This document shows positions 13,460 through 21,719 of a stretch of DNA of 27,579 nucleotides, piece by piece. Position numbers and translations under genes: made by a program. Origin of the DNA: Treponema sp. (lineage in GTDB: Bacteria > Spirochaetota > Spirochaetia > Treponematales > Treponemataceae); assembly GCA_016297415.1 (NCBI GenBank), contig JAEDGQ010000018.1, positions 1 to 27,579 of the forward strand, read 5' to 3'. The first letter of the stretch is position 1, and every line of letters starts with the position of its first letter. Below the pieces are notes generated by a model. The model was not told the DNA's origin, searched no databases, and saw nothing but the letters and a program-made list of their open reading frames with translations.

Positions 13460-16375
13460 TTGAAGAGTAAATTAAAATTATGGATTGTCTTGATGCTGGT
13501 AGTTAGCATGTTCTCTGGTTGTAAACCAGAAGAATTTGATGAAAAAAATGATAATCCATCAATTCCTGGAGACCCTAAGGCAACTATTTCAAAAGACTAC
13601 TGGGGAACCTGGATTCGCATGGATACCGGCGATGAATATTACATTGATAATAATGCTGTCTATAAACTGGCAGGTAATTCAAAAACAAAAGTTCAGTACG
13701 GTGTTAGCAATTTTCAGTTGGAATCACCTGAAACCATAAAAAGTGGAAATATTGCCTATTTCAGAAAAGGCGGTGCTTCAAGAAGTTTTACACTGGGACT
13801 TTCAGGTTTTTCTAGCAGGGTTGCTCGGGCTGCAGGTATAGGTAGTCAGAATATTACGGGGCGAAGAAAAAACAAAGATAATGCAAGTGATGTTCAGTCA
13901 GTTTCGGTTACAACTTCAGGAGATGAGGGAAAACTGTCTTTTACAGAAGCCGTTCCAGATGATACGCAGTCTGTTGAAGTTGTCATTGATTCTACAACTG
14001 TTGCTACGGTGGATGTTACACCTCAATATGATGGGGAAAATGTAGGAACCATTCCAATTGTTGAAAAAAACAAGTATGCATTAAAGACGACATATACAAT
14101 TAACAGCAAACTTGAAGATTATATGTATGGAAACAATTATGCAGAATACGATATTACGCTTAAAATAGAAAACATCAGCACTCAAATCTGTAATATGTCT
14201 TTTTATTCGATTACCTGTGATGATGCCAATTTTAAGCTTGAAGGAATTGAAAAAGAAGGTAACATCAGAACACTTTTGGCTGGAGACTATAAAGAATTCA
14301 AGGGAAAAGTTTCTTACGGAAAACTGGAATCTGAATATAAGGATGTTGTTTTAAAGATAAAGATTGAAGACGGTTATGGAGATGATTCCTGGGATGATTC
14401 AGTTACTTTGCGTTTTTATAGAGGCCGAGTACCTCTTGTAGTTAATGCAAAGGTTGTAGATGGAAATGACAGTGCAAAGTTAAATGGGTTCGTTGTTTAT
14501 CCTGATGGAAGGTCAAAATGGTTCTCTGTTCAGAGTGGGCAATCTGATACTGTATGGATGCCGTACAGCGAAAATGACTATGTATTGGCATTTACTGGGG
14601 CAACCGTAACTTCAGAAATGAAATACTCATTTAATTATAGAAGTTATGCAAAATTGGCAGACTTGTCTGGTAGTGTTTCAAGGGATGAAATAAAGGCATA
14701 CGAGCCAAATGATTTGTTTAAAGATGCATATAATTTAGGAAGTATTTCAGAAACGGTTAAAGCTGCACTTTCATACGGTGATTTTGATTATTACAAGGTA
14801 AACAATAAGAATCAGTTGATAGGAAATCTTGCATCTATAAAAGTTGATGCATCTGGAATGCGAAAGGATTATTACTTGAATCAAAATATAGATACAACTG
14901 GACTTGTTGTAAAAGCAGTTTATCAGGGTGGACAGGAAGTTGATGTTTCAGACTTGATAACTGTTGGATCTGTTAATATGACTTCAACAGGTACAAAAAG
15001 TGTTGAAATTTCTTATACAGAAGATGATATCGTTAAGACAGAAACCATATATATTACTGTAAATGATTTTACTGCTACTCGAATTCAAATTGCTTCTATG
15101 CCAAAAAAAACTGTTTATTACACTGAGCAGAAATTTGATCCAACTGGAATCAGAGTGAATGCAACTGCAACAGATGGAGAAATTATTGATGTTACAAATT
15201 CTGTTACATACTCAGGTTTTGATAACACTACAACTGGAACTAAAACAGTAAAAGTCGAACTTTTAAACAATGGAAGCCGATTAACAACTTCTTTCTCAAT
15301 TACTATGAGACAACTGGTTTTGGAAAGTATCAGGATTGATTCTAAACCAACAAAATTAAAATATTACACAGGCCAAAAGTTTAAGTCAGAAGGCATGAAA
15401 ATTTTGGCACTTTATAATAGTGGTGAAGAAAAGGATTGTACTGGAAATGCTACGGTAATATTTAATTCATCCAATGCAAGTGACAGTTATCCTGTAACAG
15501 TAAAATATACTGAAAATGGAATTACAAAAAATGCAACATTTAATGTGATTATTGATACCCTCATTGTTCCTGAAGGATTTGTAGTGATTGATAGTGTCGA
15601 AATTAAAGGAACAGAAAGTTGGACCCCAGAATCAAAACTATTTGTAAGTGGTAAGAAATTTTCAATTCCAGATTTATTGGTATGTGAGCACGAAGTAACG
15701 CGAGGTGAATACAAGGAAGTAATGGGAAGCGATCCAAGTATCGATCATGCTTATGATAAAGATGACACCGAATTAACAGGAAATGCTGTATTAAATAATC
15801 CTGTTAATAGTGTGAGCTGGTATGAGGCAATCGTTTATTGCAACAAACGATCAATGGCAGAAAATCGTATACCTTGTTATTCAATTATAGTTGGTGGAAA
15901 AGATGAAACGGATCCTTCAAAATGGGGGACCGTGCCAACATTAAATAATACTATATGGGATTCTGTAAAATGTAATTTTGAAGCTAATGGTTACCGTCTG
16001 CCAACAGAATCTGAATGGGAATGGCTTGCTCGTGGCGAAGAAAACTATACTTACTCAGGAAGCAACAGTATAAATGAGGTTGGCTGGACTTATTCGAAAT
16101 ATCTAGGTACTCATGTAATAAAATTAAAAGGAAAAAATAATTTTGGACTATACGATATGAGTGGAAATGTAGCTGAATGGTGTTGGGATTGGAAAAATGA
16201 ACAGGGGGGAACACAAGATTATGGTCGTGCATTGCGTGGTGGAAGTGCACGCAGCTATAGTGATTACTGTGAAGTTGCCTATCGCGGTTCCCGTGCTCCT
16301 TATTCTAAACCAACGTATGCCGGTTGGGATATTGGCTATTCAGGCATACGTGTTGTTCGTACTATTACTGAGTAA
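13460..16375 (+). CDS. Large surface lipoprotein: Ig-like repeats plus FGE-like domain
   Basis: A 971-residue predicted lipoprotein. TTG at 13460 is preferred over ATG at 13439 because AAGGAG sits 6 nt before it, giving a signal peptide that ends SMFSGC. An N-terminal region with YWGTWIRMDTGDEYYID (a style I associate with Treponema surface proteins) is followed by beta-rich sequence. Three Ig-like repeats of about 80 residues lie in the second half (each with YY..Q.(I/F)D..G(I/M/L) and a TG-T/S-V-V pattern). The C-terminal 270 residues form an FGE/SUMF1-like C-type-lectin fold (EVTRGEYKEVMG, NPVNSVSWYEAIVYC, YRLPTESEWEWLARG, GLYDMSGNVAEWCWDW, RALRGGS, GIRVVRT). It is probably a binding or adhesion protein, not a sulfatase activator. 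Confidence 0.85.
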   Translation: MKSKLKLWIVLMLVVSMFSGCKPEEFDEKNDNPSIPGDPKATISKDYWGTWIRMDTGDEYYIDNNAVYKLAGNSKTKVQYGVSNFQLESPETIKSGNIAYFRKGGASRSFTLGLSGFSSRVARAAGIGSQNITGRRKNKDNASDVQSVSVTTSGDEGKLSFTEAVPDDTQSVEVVIDSTTVATVDVTPQYDGENVGTIPIVEKNKYALKTTYTINSKLEDYMYGNNYAEYDITLKIENISTQICNMSFYSITCDDANFKLEGIEKEGNIRTLLAGDYKEFKGKVSYGKLESEYKDVVLKIKIEDGYGDDSWDDSVTLRFYRGRVPLVVNAKVVDGNDSAKLNGFVVYPDGRSKWFSVQSGQSDTVWMPYSENDYVLAFTGATVTSEMKYSFNYRSYAKLADLSGSVSRDEIKAYEPNDLFKDAYNLGSISETVKAALSYGDFDYYKVNNKNQLIGNLASIKVDASGMRKDYYLNQNIDTTGLVVKAVYQGGQEVDVSDLITVGSVNMTSTGTKSVEISYTEDDIVKTETIYITVNDFTATRIQIASMPKKTVYYTEQKFDPTGIRVNATATDGEIIDVTNSVTYSGFDNTTTGTKTVKVELLNNGSRLTTSFSITMRQLVLESIRIDSKPTKLKYYTGQKFKSEGMKILALYNSGEEKDCTGNATVIFNSSNASDSYPVTVKYTENGITKNATFNVIIDTLIVPEGFVVIDSVEIKGTESWTPESKLFVSGKKFSIPDLLVCEHEVTRGEYKEVMGSDPSIDHAYDKDDTELTGNAVLNNPVNSVSWYEAIVYCNKRSMAENRIPCYSIIVGGKDETDPSKWGTVPTLNNTIWDSVKCNFEANGYRLPTESEWEWLARGEENYTYSGSNSINEVGWTYSKYLGTHVIKLKGKNNFGLYDMSGNVAEWCWDWKNEQGGTQDYGRALRGGSARSYSDYCEVAYRGSRAPYSKPTYAGWDIGYSGIRVVRTITE

Positions 16376-16389
16376 ATAAAGGTAGCTAA

Positions 16390-17496
16390 ATGTATAAAAT
16401 AAAAATAAATGAGGAAAGCTTCATAGAGATGGAAAAACCTGCTTTTCTTATTGGAAATGGAATAAATTATCATAAAGATTTTTCTTTTTCTTGGACAAAT
16501 CTATTGAAGAATTTATTGCCAAGTGGATATTTTTCAAGCTATGATGATGACTTATCATTATTGCTTGAAAATGTTATTAAAAAATTAGACTCAGATAATT
16601 CTATTTTGTTTGAAAATGCCTTTTTATCAGCTAATGATAATTATAAAATCAAAAAAATTATTTCCATGTTGTTAAAAAAGCAAGGCGATAACTTTTGTCA
16701 ATTTATGGATGGTTTAACTTATCCTGAAATCGCAGAATTGGCTTTGCATATTGGAAATTATTCGATTGGAAGATTAAAAAACAAAATTGCAGAAAACATA
16801 ATTGAGATTGAGAATAAATTTATTAATGACAAGCATAACAATCTCCTTGAGTTTGCATATACAAATAATCTACCAATACTTACAACAAATTATGATTTAG
16901 CATTACAAAAATCGAATGACGATATAAAAATTAAAAACAACTTTAGTTGGATAGAATTCAATAGAAAAAGGGATGCATCTTATCTTTCCAACGGTTATTT
17001 TCGCCATAAAGCCTTTAATCGAAATAACAAAAATTTGAATGTAAGCAAAGAATTTGCTATATGGCATATTCACGGTGCTGCCAGTTCAAGTAGTTATCGT
17101 AATTCTATAAAAATAACAAATAAGGATTATGCAAATCAAATTAAGAGACTGTCTACATCTATTAACTATATGAAAAAGTATAATTGTTCTTCAGAATGGA
17201 GGGATTACTATTCGTGGATAAAAATTTTGATGACTAACGATTTAGTAATTGCGGGATTAGGATTAGAATCCTCCGAGATGGACTTACGTTGGATTTTGAT
17301 TGAGAGATTTAATTATCATTCTTATTTAAAAAGGGTGAATAAAAATTACAAAATTCCTGAAACAATTTTTATATACACAGATACTATTCCAAATGGGACA
17401 AAACAATATTTTGAAAAATTAAATGTTAAAACAATGTCTAAAGAATATTTTGAAGTTTTTAATTTTAGTGATTTTATATCTATAAAGAATATATAA
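16390..17496 (+). CDS. SIR2-like protein, possible defence NADase
   Basis: A 368-residue protein with the SIR2-like Rossmann motifs in order: FLIGNGINYH near the N-terminus, LPILTTNYDLALQ in the middle, IWHIHGA and LVIAGLGLESSEMDLRW toward the end. Stand-alone SIR2-like domains of this type are often NAD+-consuming effectors of anti-phage systems, so defence is plausible. It is strikingly rich in Lys, Asn and Ile with very AT-rich codons, unlike the genes around it, which suggests recent transfer. It starts 14 bp after the lipoprotein stop, with AAAGG upstream. No recognised partner (such as a TIR, Argonaute or HerA-type gene) is adjacent. Confidence 0.78.
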   Translation: MYKIKINEESFIEMEKPAFLIGNGINYHKDFSFSWTNLLKNLLPSGYFSSYDDDLSLLLENVIKKLDSDNSILFENAFLSANDNYKIKKIISMLLKKQGDNFCQFMDGLTYPEIAELALHIGNYSIGRLKNKIAENIIEIENKFINDKHNNLLEFAYTNNLPILTTNYDLALQKSNDDIKIKNNFSWIEFNRKRDASYLSNGYFRHKAFNRNNKNLNVSKEFAIWHIHGAASSSSYRNSIKITNKDYANQIKRLSTSINYMKKYNCSSEWRDYYSWIKILMTNDLVIAGLGLESSEMDLRWILIERFNYHSYLKRVNKNYKIPETIFIYTDTIPNGTKQYFEKLNVKTMSKEYFEVFNFSDFISIKNI

Positions 17497-17537
17497 AAAG
17501 TTATAGATTTTCTTATTTTATATCAAGAGGATAAATA

Positions 17538-18152
17538 ATGTTGGAAACTAAAAAGAAATTTTTATGCTTGTTTTTGCTATTTCCGATTTTTAATCTTTCC
17601 TGTGCAAGTTCAAAACCTGTTTCTCGCATCAGTGCAGATAAACAGAAGGACTTGAGCGGAAACTGGAACGACAGGGACATCCGTATCGTTTGTGAAACAA
17701 TCATTGACGACTGTATTGATTCTCCTGCAATCAAACGATTTGCAAAGAAAAATGGCCGCTTGCCTTATGTAAAGTTGGGAACAATTTTGAATCTGAGTGA
17801 TGAATTCATTGATACAACAATTATTGCCAATAAATTTAGAAATGCAATTATTAATTCAGGGGAATTGAAATTTGTTGCCAGTGACAGTGAAGTTGAATCT
17901 TTGCGGTCTGAACAGTTGGCACAGGCTGATCATGTAAAAGTTGGTTCTGAGGCACAGGTAGGCAATGAAACTGGGGCAGATTTTATGCTTCAGGGTACCG
18001 TAAAAACTGTCATTGACCAGAATGGAAAGACAATTCAAAAAACTTATTACGTTGATGTTGAACTCTTTGGTGTTGAATCTACTGTGGTTGAATGGTCTTC
18101 AGAAAATTCTGACATTGTAAAAGTTTTGGATAAAAAGAAATTGAAGTTGTAA
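17538..18152 (+). CDS. LpoB-family lipoprotein
   Basis: A 204-residue exported protein with a signal peptide ending NLSC, a relaxed spirochaete-type lipobox. The rest follows the LpoB (penicillin-binding protein activator, COG3417) pattern. DLSGNWNDRDIRIVCETII opens the domain, PYVKLGTILN and FIDTTIIANKFRNAIINSG follow, and the C-terminal strands include GADFMLQGTV and YYVDVELFGVE. In enterobacteria LpoB stimulates a peptidoglycan synthase from the outer membrane; whether that holds here is unknown. AGAGGA precedes the ATG. It heads a tight three-gene operon with the LPP20-like and COG3014-like genes, a combination also known in Gammaproteobacteria. Confidence 0.83.
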   Translation: MLETKKKFLCLFLLFPIFNLSCASSKPVSRISADKQKDLSGNWNDRDIRIVCETIIDDCIDSPAIKRFAKKNGRLPYVKLGTILNLSDEFIDTTIIANKFRNAIINSGELKFVASDSEVESLRSEQLAQADHVKVGSEAQVGNETGADFMLQGTVKTVIDQNGKTIQKTYYVDVELFGVESTVVEWSSENSDIVKVLDKKKLKL

Positions 18153-18155
18153 TCT

Positions 18156-19184
18156 ATGAAACGAAGTCTTCTATTAATAATTGTTTGCTGCGTTGCCAGT
18201 TTGTGTTTCTCAAAAGAAAAAATATCGGCTCCCAAATGGCTTGATTCGCCTTACAGTCAGTATTCTTCAAAAGAATATTTTGCTGCTGTTGGAGTTGATA
18301 AGAATCGGAACATGGCAGAGTTGAAAGCTGTAGAAAAAATTGCAGGTAATTTTTCCAGGGATGTGAAGTCTGTCTCAAAAGCTGAGACCCACATGGCGAG
18401 TCGGCAGGAAGGAGACAGCTTTACTGGAGCAACGGTTGATTCTTCTCTGAATCGCGTGATTCTTTCTGAAATTGATCAGGAAGACCTGATTGGAATTGAA
18501 CTGGCAGAAGCTTTTTTTGATGAAAAGCATGATACATGGTATGCACTTGCACTGATGAACAAGGAAAAGACTGCAGATTTGTATTTTGAACTTGTAAAGA
18601 AAAACAGCAGTGCAATAAAGTTGTTAGTGGCTTCTTCAGAAAAACTTGAACCATCAATGAGAAAAATTGCATATCAATACCGTGCACTAAAGCTTGCTCA
18701 GTTAAACGAAAGTTATTTTCCACGGTTCTTCATCATTCATCCGGAAAAATGCGAAAATGCAAAAAAGCTTAATGTTTCATCGGATTCACTTAGGCTTTCC
18801 CTTGATAAGACAGCTGTTCAAGTTCCTGTAGAGGTATCGGTTACAAATGATAAAAATGCCATAGCTGAGACAGCTTGTGAGGAATTACTTAAATCGTTTG
18901 GAATAGTAGTTAATTCAAAAAATCCAAAATATTCCTTGAACTTTGAAATTAATCCATCTTATAGAACTGTTCAAAATCCACTTATTTATTACTGCGAGTT
19001 TACAATTTCTGCAGATTTGAAAAGCAAAAGTGATTCAAAACTTGTACCATGGAGTTTTTCTGGTAGAGCAGGCGGTAAAAACGAAGAACTTGCAAAACAA
19101 AAAGCCTATTCCTTGATTGCAGAAAAGATTAAGACAGATTATTTGAAAGTATTTGAAGAGTATTTCTATGGAGAGACTGAATAA
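18156..19184 (+). CDS. LPP20-like envelope protein
   Basis: A 342-residue exported protein. It has an N-terminal signal sequence (KRSLLLIIVCCVASLCFS), no clear lipobox, and then an LPP20-type domain (APKWLDSPYSQYSSKEYFAAVG, AELKAVEKIAGNFSRDV). A second half of about 150 residues is beta-rich and may be a separate domain (EVSVTNDKNAIAETACEELLKSFG). It begins 3 nt after the LpoB-like stop and ends immediately before the next ATG, so the three genes are one transcription unit. Function is unknown; LPP20 of Helicobacter is an outer-membrane-associated antigen. Confidence 0.76.
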   Translation: MKRSLLLIIVCCVASLCFSKEKISAPKWLDSPYSQYSSKEYFAAVGVDKNRNMAELKAVEKIAGNFSRDVKSVSKAETHMASRQEGDSFTGATVDSSLNRVILSEIDQEDLIGIELAEAFFDEKHDTWYALALMNKEKTADLYFELVKKNSSAIKLLVASSEKLEPSMRKIAYQYRALKLAQLNESYFPRFFIIHPEKCENAKKLNVSSDSLRLSLDKTAVQVPVEVSVTNDKNAIAETACEELLKSFGIVVNSKNPKYSLNFEINPSYRTVQNPLIYYCEFTISADLKSKSDSKLVPWSFSGRAGGKNEELAKQKAYSLIAEKIKTDYLKVFEEYFYGETE

Positions 19185-21461
19185 ATGAAAAAACAAATCT
19201 TATCAGTAACACTATTTCTTGTGGCTTCACTAACATTTTCAGCAGAAATTGTAAAATCCTCTGCTGAACTGGAAAGAAAAGCGGACAAAATGTATTCATC
19301 CAAAGACAATGTCCTCTATTATCTTGATTCTGGTATGCTCAATTACTACGAAGGTAATTATTCTGCTGCCATAGAAAAACTTTCTGAAGCTGAAAATTTT
19401 ATCAGCGAGTATTACACAAAATCAATTTCCCAGAACACTGCCGCTATTTTTACAAATGACAGCGTAATTGAATATCCTGGTGAAGATTACGAAGACATCT
19501 ATCTGAATCTTTTTAAGGCTCTGGCTTATTACAAGGCGGGCAAATGGGAAGAAGGTTTTCACGAAATCAATGCTTACAAACGAAAGGCTGGTGCTGTTGC
19601 TCAACGCCATGCCGGCGAACTTTTGACTGCAAGGCAAGCCGCAAAGATGGGAGATACTTCTTCAGTAAATATTTCTTTTCATGACTCTGCGTTAGGTGAG
19701 TATCTTTTCATGCTTTATTATAGAAGCATTCGTGATTCAAATCAGGTACAGTATGCAGCACGAATGTTGAAGGATGTATTCAGAACTTCTTCTGACATTT
19801 ATGATTTTAAAATACCGTCATCTGTTGATGAAGAAATAAATGTAAATTATTCTGATGCACGACTTAATTTTGTTGTATTTTCAGGTGTTTCTCCATACAA
19901 AACAGAAGATGTAAAAGTTTATTCAAAAGAACTGGCATTGTCTCTTCCAGAACTGGTAATTCCAAAAAATGAAGTAAAATATGTTTCTGTCAGGGCGATA
20001 AACAAAGCGACAGGTAAATCTTATGTGCAGAATCTGGAACAAATTGAAAATTTTGGGAATATTTGTGCTGATGTTTATAAAAGCAGATCAAAAGTTATTT
20101 ATTACAAATCTGTAGCCCGTTCAATGACAAAGGGTAGTGTTTCTGCCGGAACTAAGGTTGCTGGAGATGTGCTTTCTGATAGTGATAATGTTTTAATGTC
20201 GGTTTTTGGAACTGTGCTTTCTTCAGGCTCTGAGTTTACAGAAAATGCTAATTATGAATCTGAACATGCCGATTTAAGACATTCGAATTATTTTCCAGGA
20301 CGTGCTGATGTGGGCGGAATAACTCTGGAGCCAGGTATTTATGATGTTACTGTTGCATATTTTAAAGAACCTGGTGGAAATTCAATTTATTCAGAAAATT
20401 ACGAAAGTATAAAAGTTGAAAAAGGCAAATTAAATCTCGTTACAGCAGCTTCGACTCCTGAAGAAGTTCAGAATTCAAAGAGAAAAATAACTGAAAAAAA
20501 AGAAAAATATCCTGGTGTGGCAGTAAGTAATTCAAGCGAACGAATTACAGTTTATGATTCAGATTCCATAAATGAAGGCCAGTTGTATTTTGATATCGGG
20601 TCAGAACCAGAGGCAGATACATCTATGACTTTTGGAATGGTTCAATATAACTGGAATGATATTCTGGCCAGCAATATTAAGCTTATATATAAATCAACAA
20701 CATCAACAGAAGATGAAATCGGGCATTTTGTAAATCCTGTGGAAGTAACAAAAGAAAAAGAATTTGAATTAGATTTTCTTCCTGTTATTTATAAGTTTGG
20801 ATCAAATCAACAGTTTAATGTAAGTTTTGGAATGTCTTATCAGTATTTAAATGAAAAAATGAATGCAGGGATGTTTGATTCAACAGATGAAAACGAAATG
20901 ATGTTTGATCCGGATGGTTCTGATGCGGGTAAATATTTTATGGTTGATTCAAAACGCACTGCACATATTATTGCTCCGCGAATAGGTTTTAATGCACAGC
21001 TTCCAGTTTACGATATTATTAATTTTAAATTTGAAGTTTATACAAATCCTGTATATCTAATGGTTCTTAATCAAAATATGAGATATCACTCTAATCAAAC
21101 AGATGAAAATTTTGATTATAGCGGAGACAATTCGTTCTCAAAAATATCTTCGCCTTATTATGATATAAAAATTTCCGCAGAATTGTTTAATTATCTTCGT
21201 GTTGTTTCGCAGTTTTCATCACAGACATTACAGATGCAGCAGATGAGCTGGAGCGTACCTGATTATGACAGTTTAACTGGTTACGACGACACACAGAAAA
21301 TTAACAAATTGAGATTTGGACTGGAAATTCTGGCAGGAAATAAAAATCGATCGAGAGTAAGAGGTGGAATCTATTACCAGAACGAATGGAATGATTCCTC
21401 ATTTACGGGTGTTACGGAACATAAAAGCAAATGGATCCTTGGAATTGGTTCTGAAAGATAA
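19185..21461 (+). CDS. COG3014-like protein with C-terminal barrel-like region
   Basis: A 758-residue exported protein starting directly after the previous stop. A signal peptide ends LTFSA. Residues 30 to about 450 fit the COG3014 family: TPR-like helices (GMLNYYEGNYSAAIEKLSEAE, YLNLFKALAYYKAGKWEEG), then LPELVIPKNEVKYVSVRAIN. Known relatives in Gammaproteobacteria are shorter. Residues from about 470 to the end alternate in the manner of outer-membrane beta-strands (MTFGMVQYNWNDILASNIK, FNVSFGMSYQYLNEKM, VRGGIYYQNEW), suggesting a fused porin-like barrel or beta-domain. The genomic pairing with LpoB- and LPP20-like genes suggests an envelope complex. Confidence 0.76.
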   Translation: MKKQILSVTLFLVASLTFSAEIVKSSAELERKADKMYSSKDNVLYYLDSGMLNYYEGNYSAAIEKLSEAENFISEYYTKSISQNTAAIFTNDSVIEYPGEDYEDIYLNLFKALAYYKAGKWEEGFHEINAYKRKAGAVAQRHAGELLTARQAAKMGDTSSVNISFHDSALGEYLFMLYYRSIRDSNQVQYAARMLKDVFRTSSDIYDFKIPSSVDEEINVNYSDARLNFVVFSGVSPYKTEDVKVYSKELALSLPELVIPKNEVKYVSVRAINKATGKSYVQNLEQIENFGNICADVYKSRSKVIYYKSVARSMTKGSVSAGTKVAGDVLSDSDNVLMSVFGTVLSSGSEFTENANYESEHADLRHSNYFPGRADVGGITLEPGIYDVTVAYFKEPGGNSIYSENYESIKVEKGKLNLVTAASTPEEVQNSKRKITEKKEKYPGVAVSNSSERITVYDSDSINEGQLYFDIGSEPEADTSMTFGMVQYNWNDILASNIKLIYKSTTSTEDEIGHFVNPVEVTKEKEFELDFLPVIYKFGSNQQFNVSFGMSYQYLNEKMNAGMFDSTDENEMMFDPDGSDAGKYFMVDSKRTAHIIAPRIGFNAQLPVYDIINFKFEVYTNPVYLMVLNQNMRYHSNQTDENFDYSGDNSFSKISSPYYDIKISAELFNYLRVVSQFSSQTLQMQQMSWSVPDYDSLTGYDDTQKINKLRFGLEILAGNKNRSRVRGGIYYQNEWNDSSFTGVTEHKSKWILGIGSER

Positions 21462-21473
21462 GAACTTTAAATT

Positions 21474-21537
21474 CCCTCATGTTTTAGTAAAATTCTGCGA
21501 AAAGTCCCACATTTTTTAGTGAATTTCGGTGAGTTCT
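21474..21537. repeat. Two tandem degenerate 32-bp repeats
   Basis: 21474-21505 and 21506-21537 align without gaps at about 70% (both start CCC.CAT and contain TTTTAGT and AATTC or ATTTC). They lie between the last envelope gene and the structured repeat element. They may be the worn edge of a mobile repeat; no coding sense is seen. Confidence 0.4.
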
Positions 21538-21581
21538 TGTTAAAAAGATATCTGGCCAAAGTTGATTATTGAGGCAGGTGT

Positions 21582-21606
21582 TGCGGGCCGCCGATTGAGG
21601 CCCGCA
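21582..21606. repeat. GC-rich hairpin at the head of the structured repeat
   Basis: TGCGGGCC (21582-21589) pairs with GGCCCGCA (21599-21606) around a 9-nt loop. The right copy of the repeat also carries a GC-rich hairpin at this position (AGGGC/GCCCT at 27424-27437), so it appears to be part of the element even though its sequence differs. Confidence 0.55.
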
Positions 21607-21609
21607 GAA

Positions 21610-21708
21610 GGGGTAGCGGAAGACACGACAAAGCGGAACAAGTGACAAAGTTTACTTTGGCATTTGTGGAGCGGCTCGTGGCTGAAGCGAGGGGGAGACT
21701 TCCCCCTC
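21610..21708 (+). repeat. Structured interspersed repeat, left copy
   Basis: About 100 bp that match the minus strand of 27314-27416 at roughly 80% by eye. Internal hairpins are CAAGTG-A-CAAAGT/ACTTTG-G-CATTTG and the terminal GAGGGGGA/TCCCCCTC. Several differences between copies preserve pairing, so the structure seems to be selected. It lies in the gap between the two convergent operons. Confidence 0.75.
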
Positions 21709-21719
21709 ACAACTTTTTT
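21689..21719 (+). terminator. Terminator at the convergent junction
   Basis: GAGGGGGA (21689-21696) pairs with TCCCCCTC (21701-21708), and six T residues follow at 21714-21719 after a short ACAAC spacer. It would end transcripts of the plus-strand envelope operon and abuts the carB-dapF stop. It is also the right end of the structured repeat. Confidence 0.6.

Noticed and set aside
15540..16375. Formylglycine-generating enzyme (sulfatase activation)
   Set aside because: The domain is fused to a lipoprotein signal and Ig-like repeats and no sulfatase is nearby. A binding role of the same fold is more likely.
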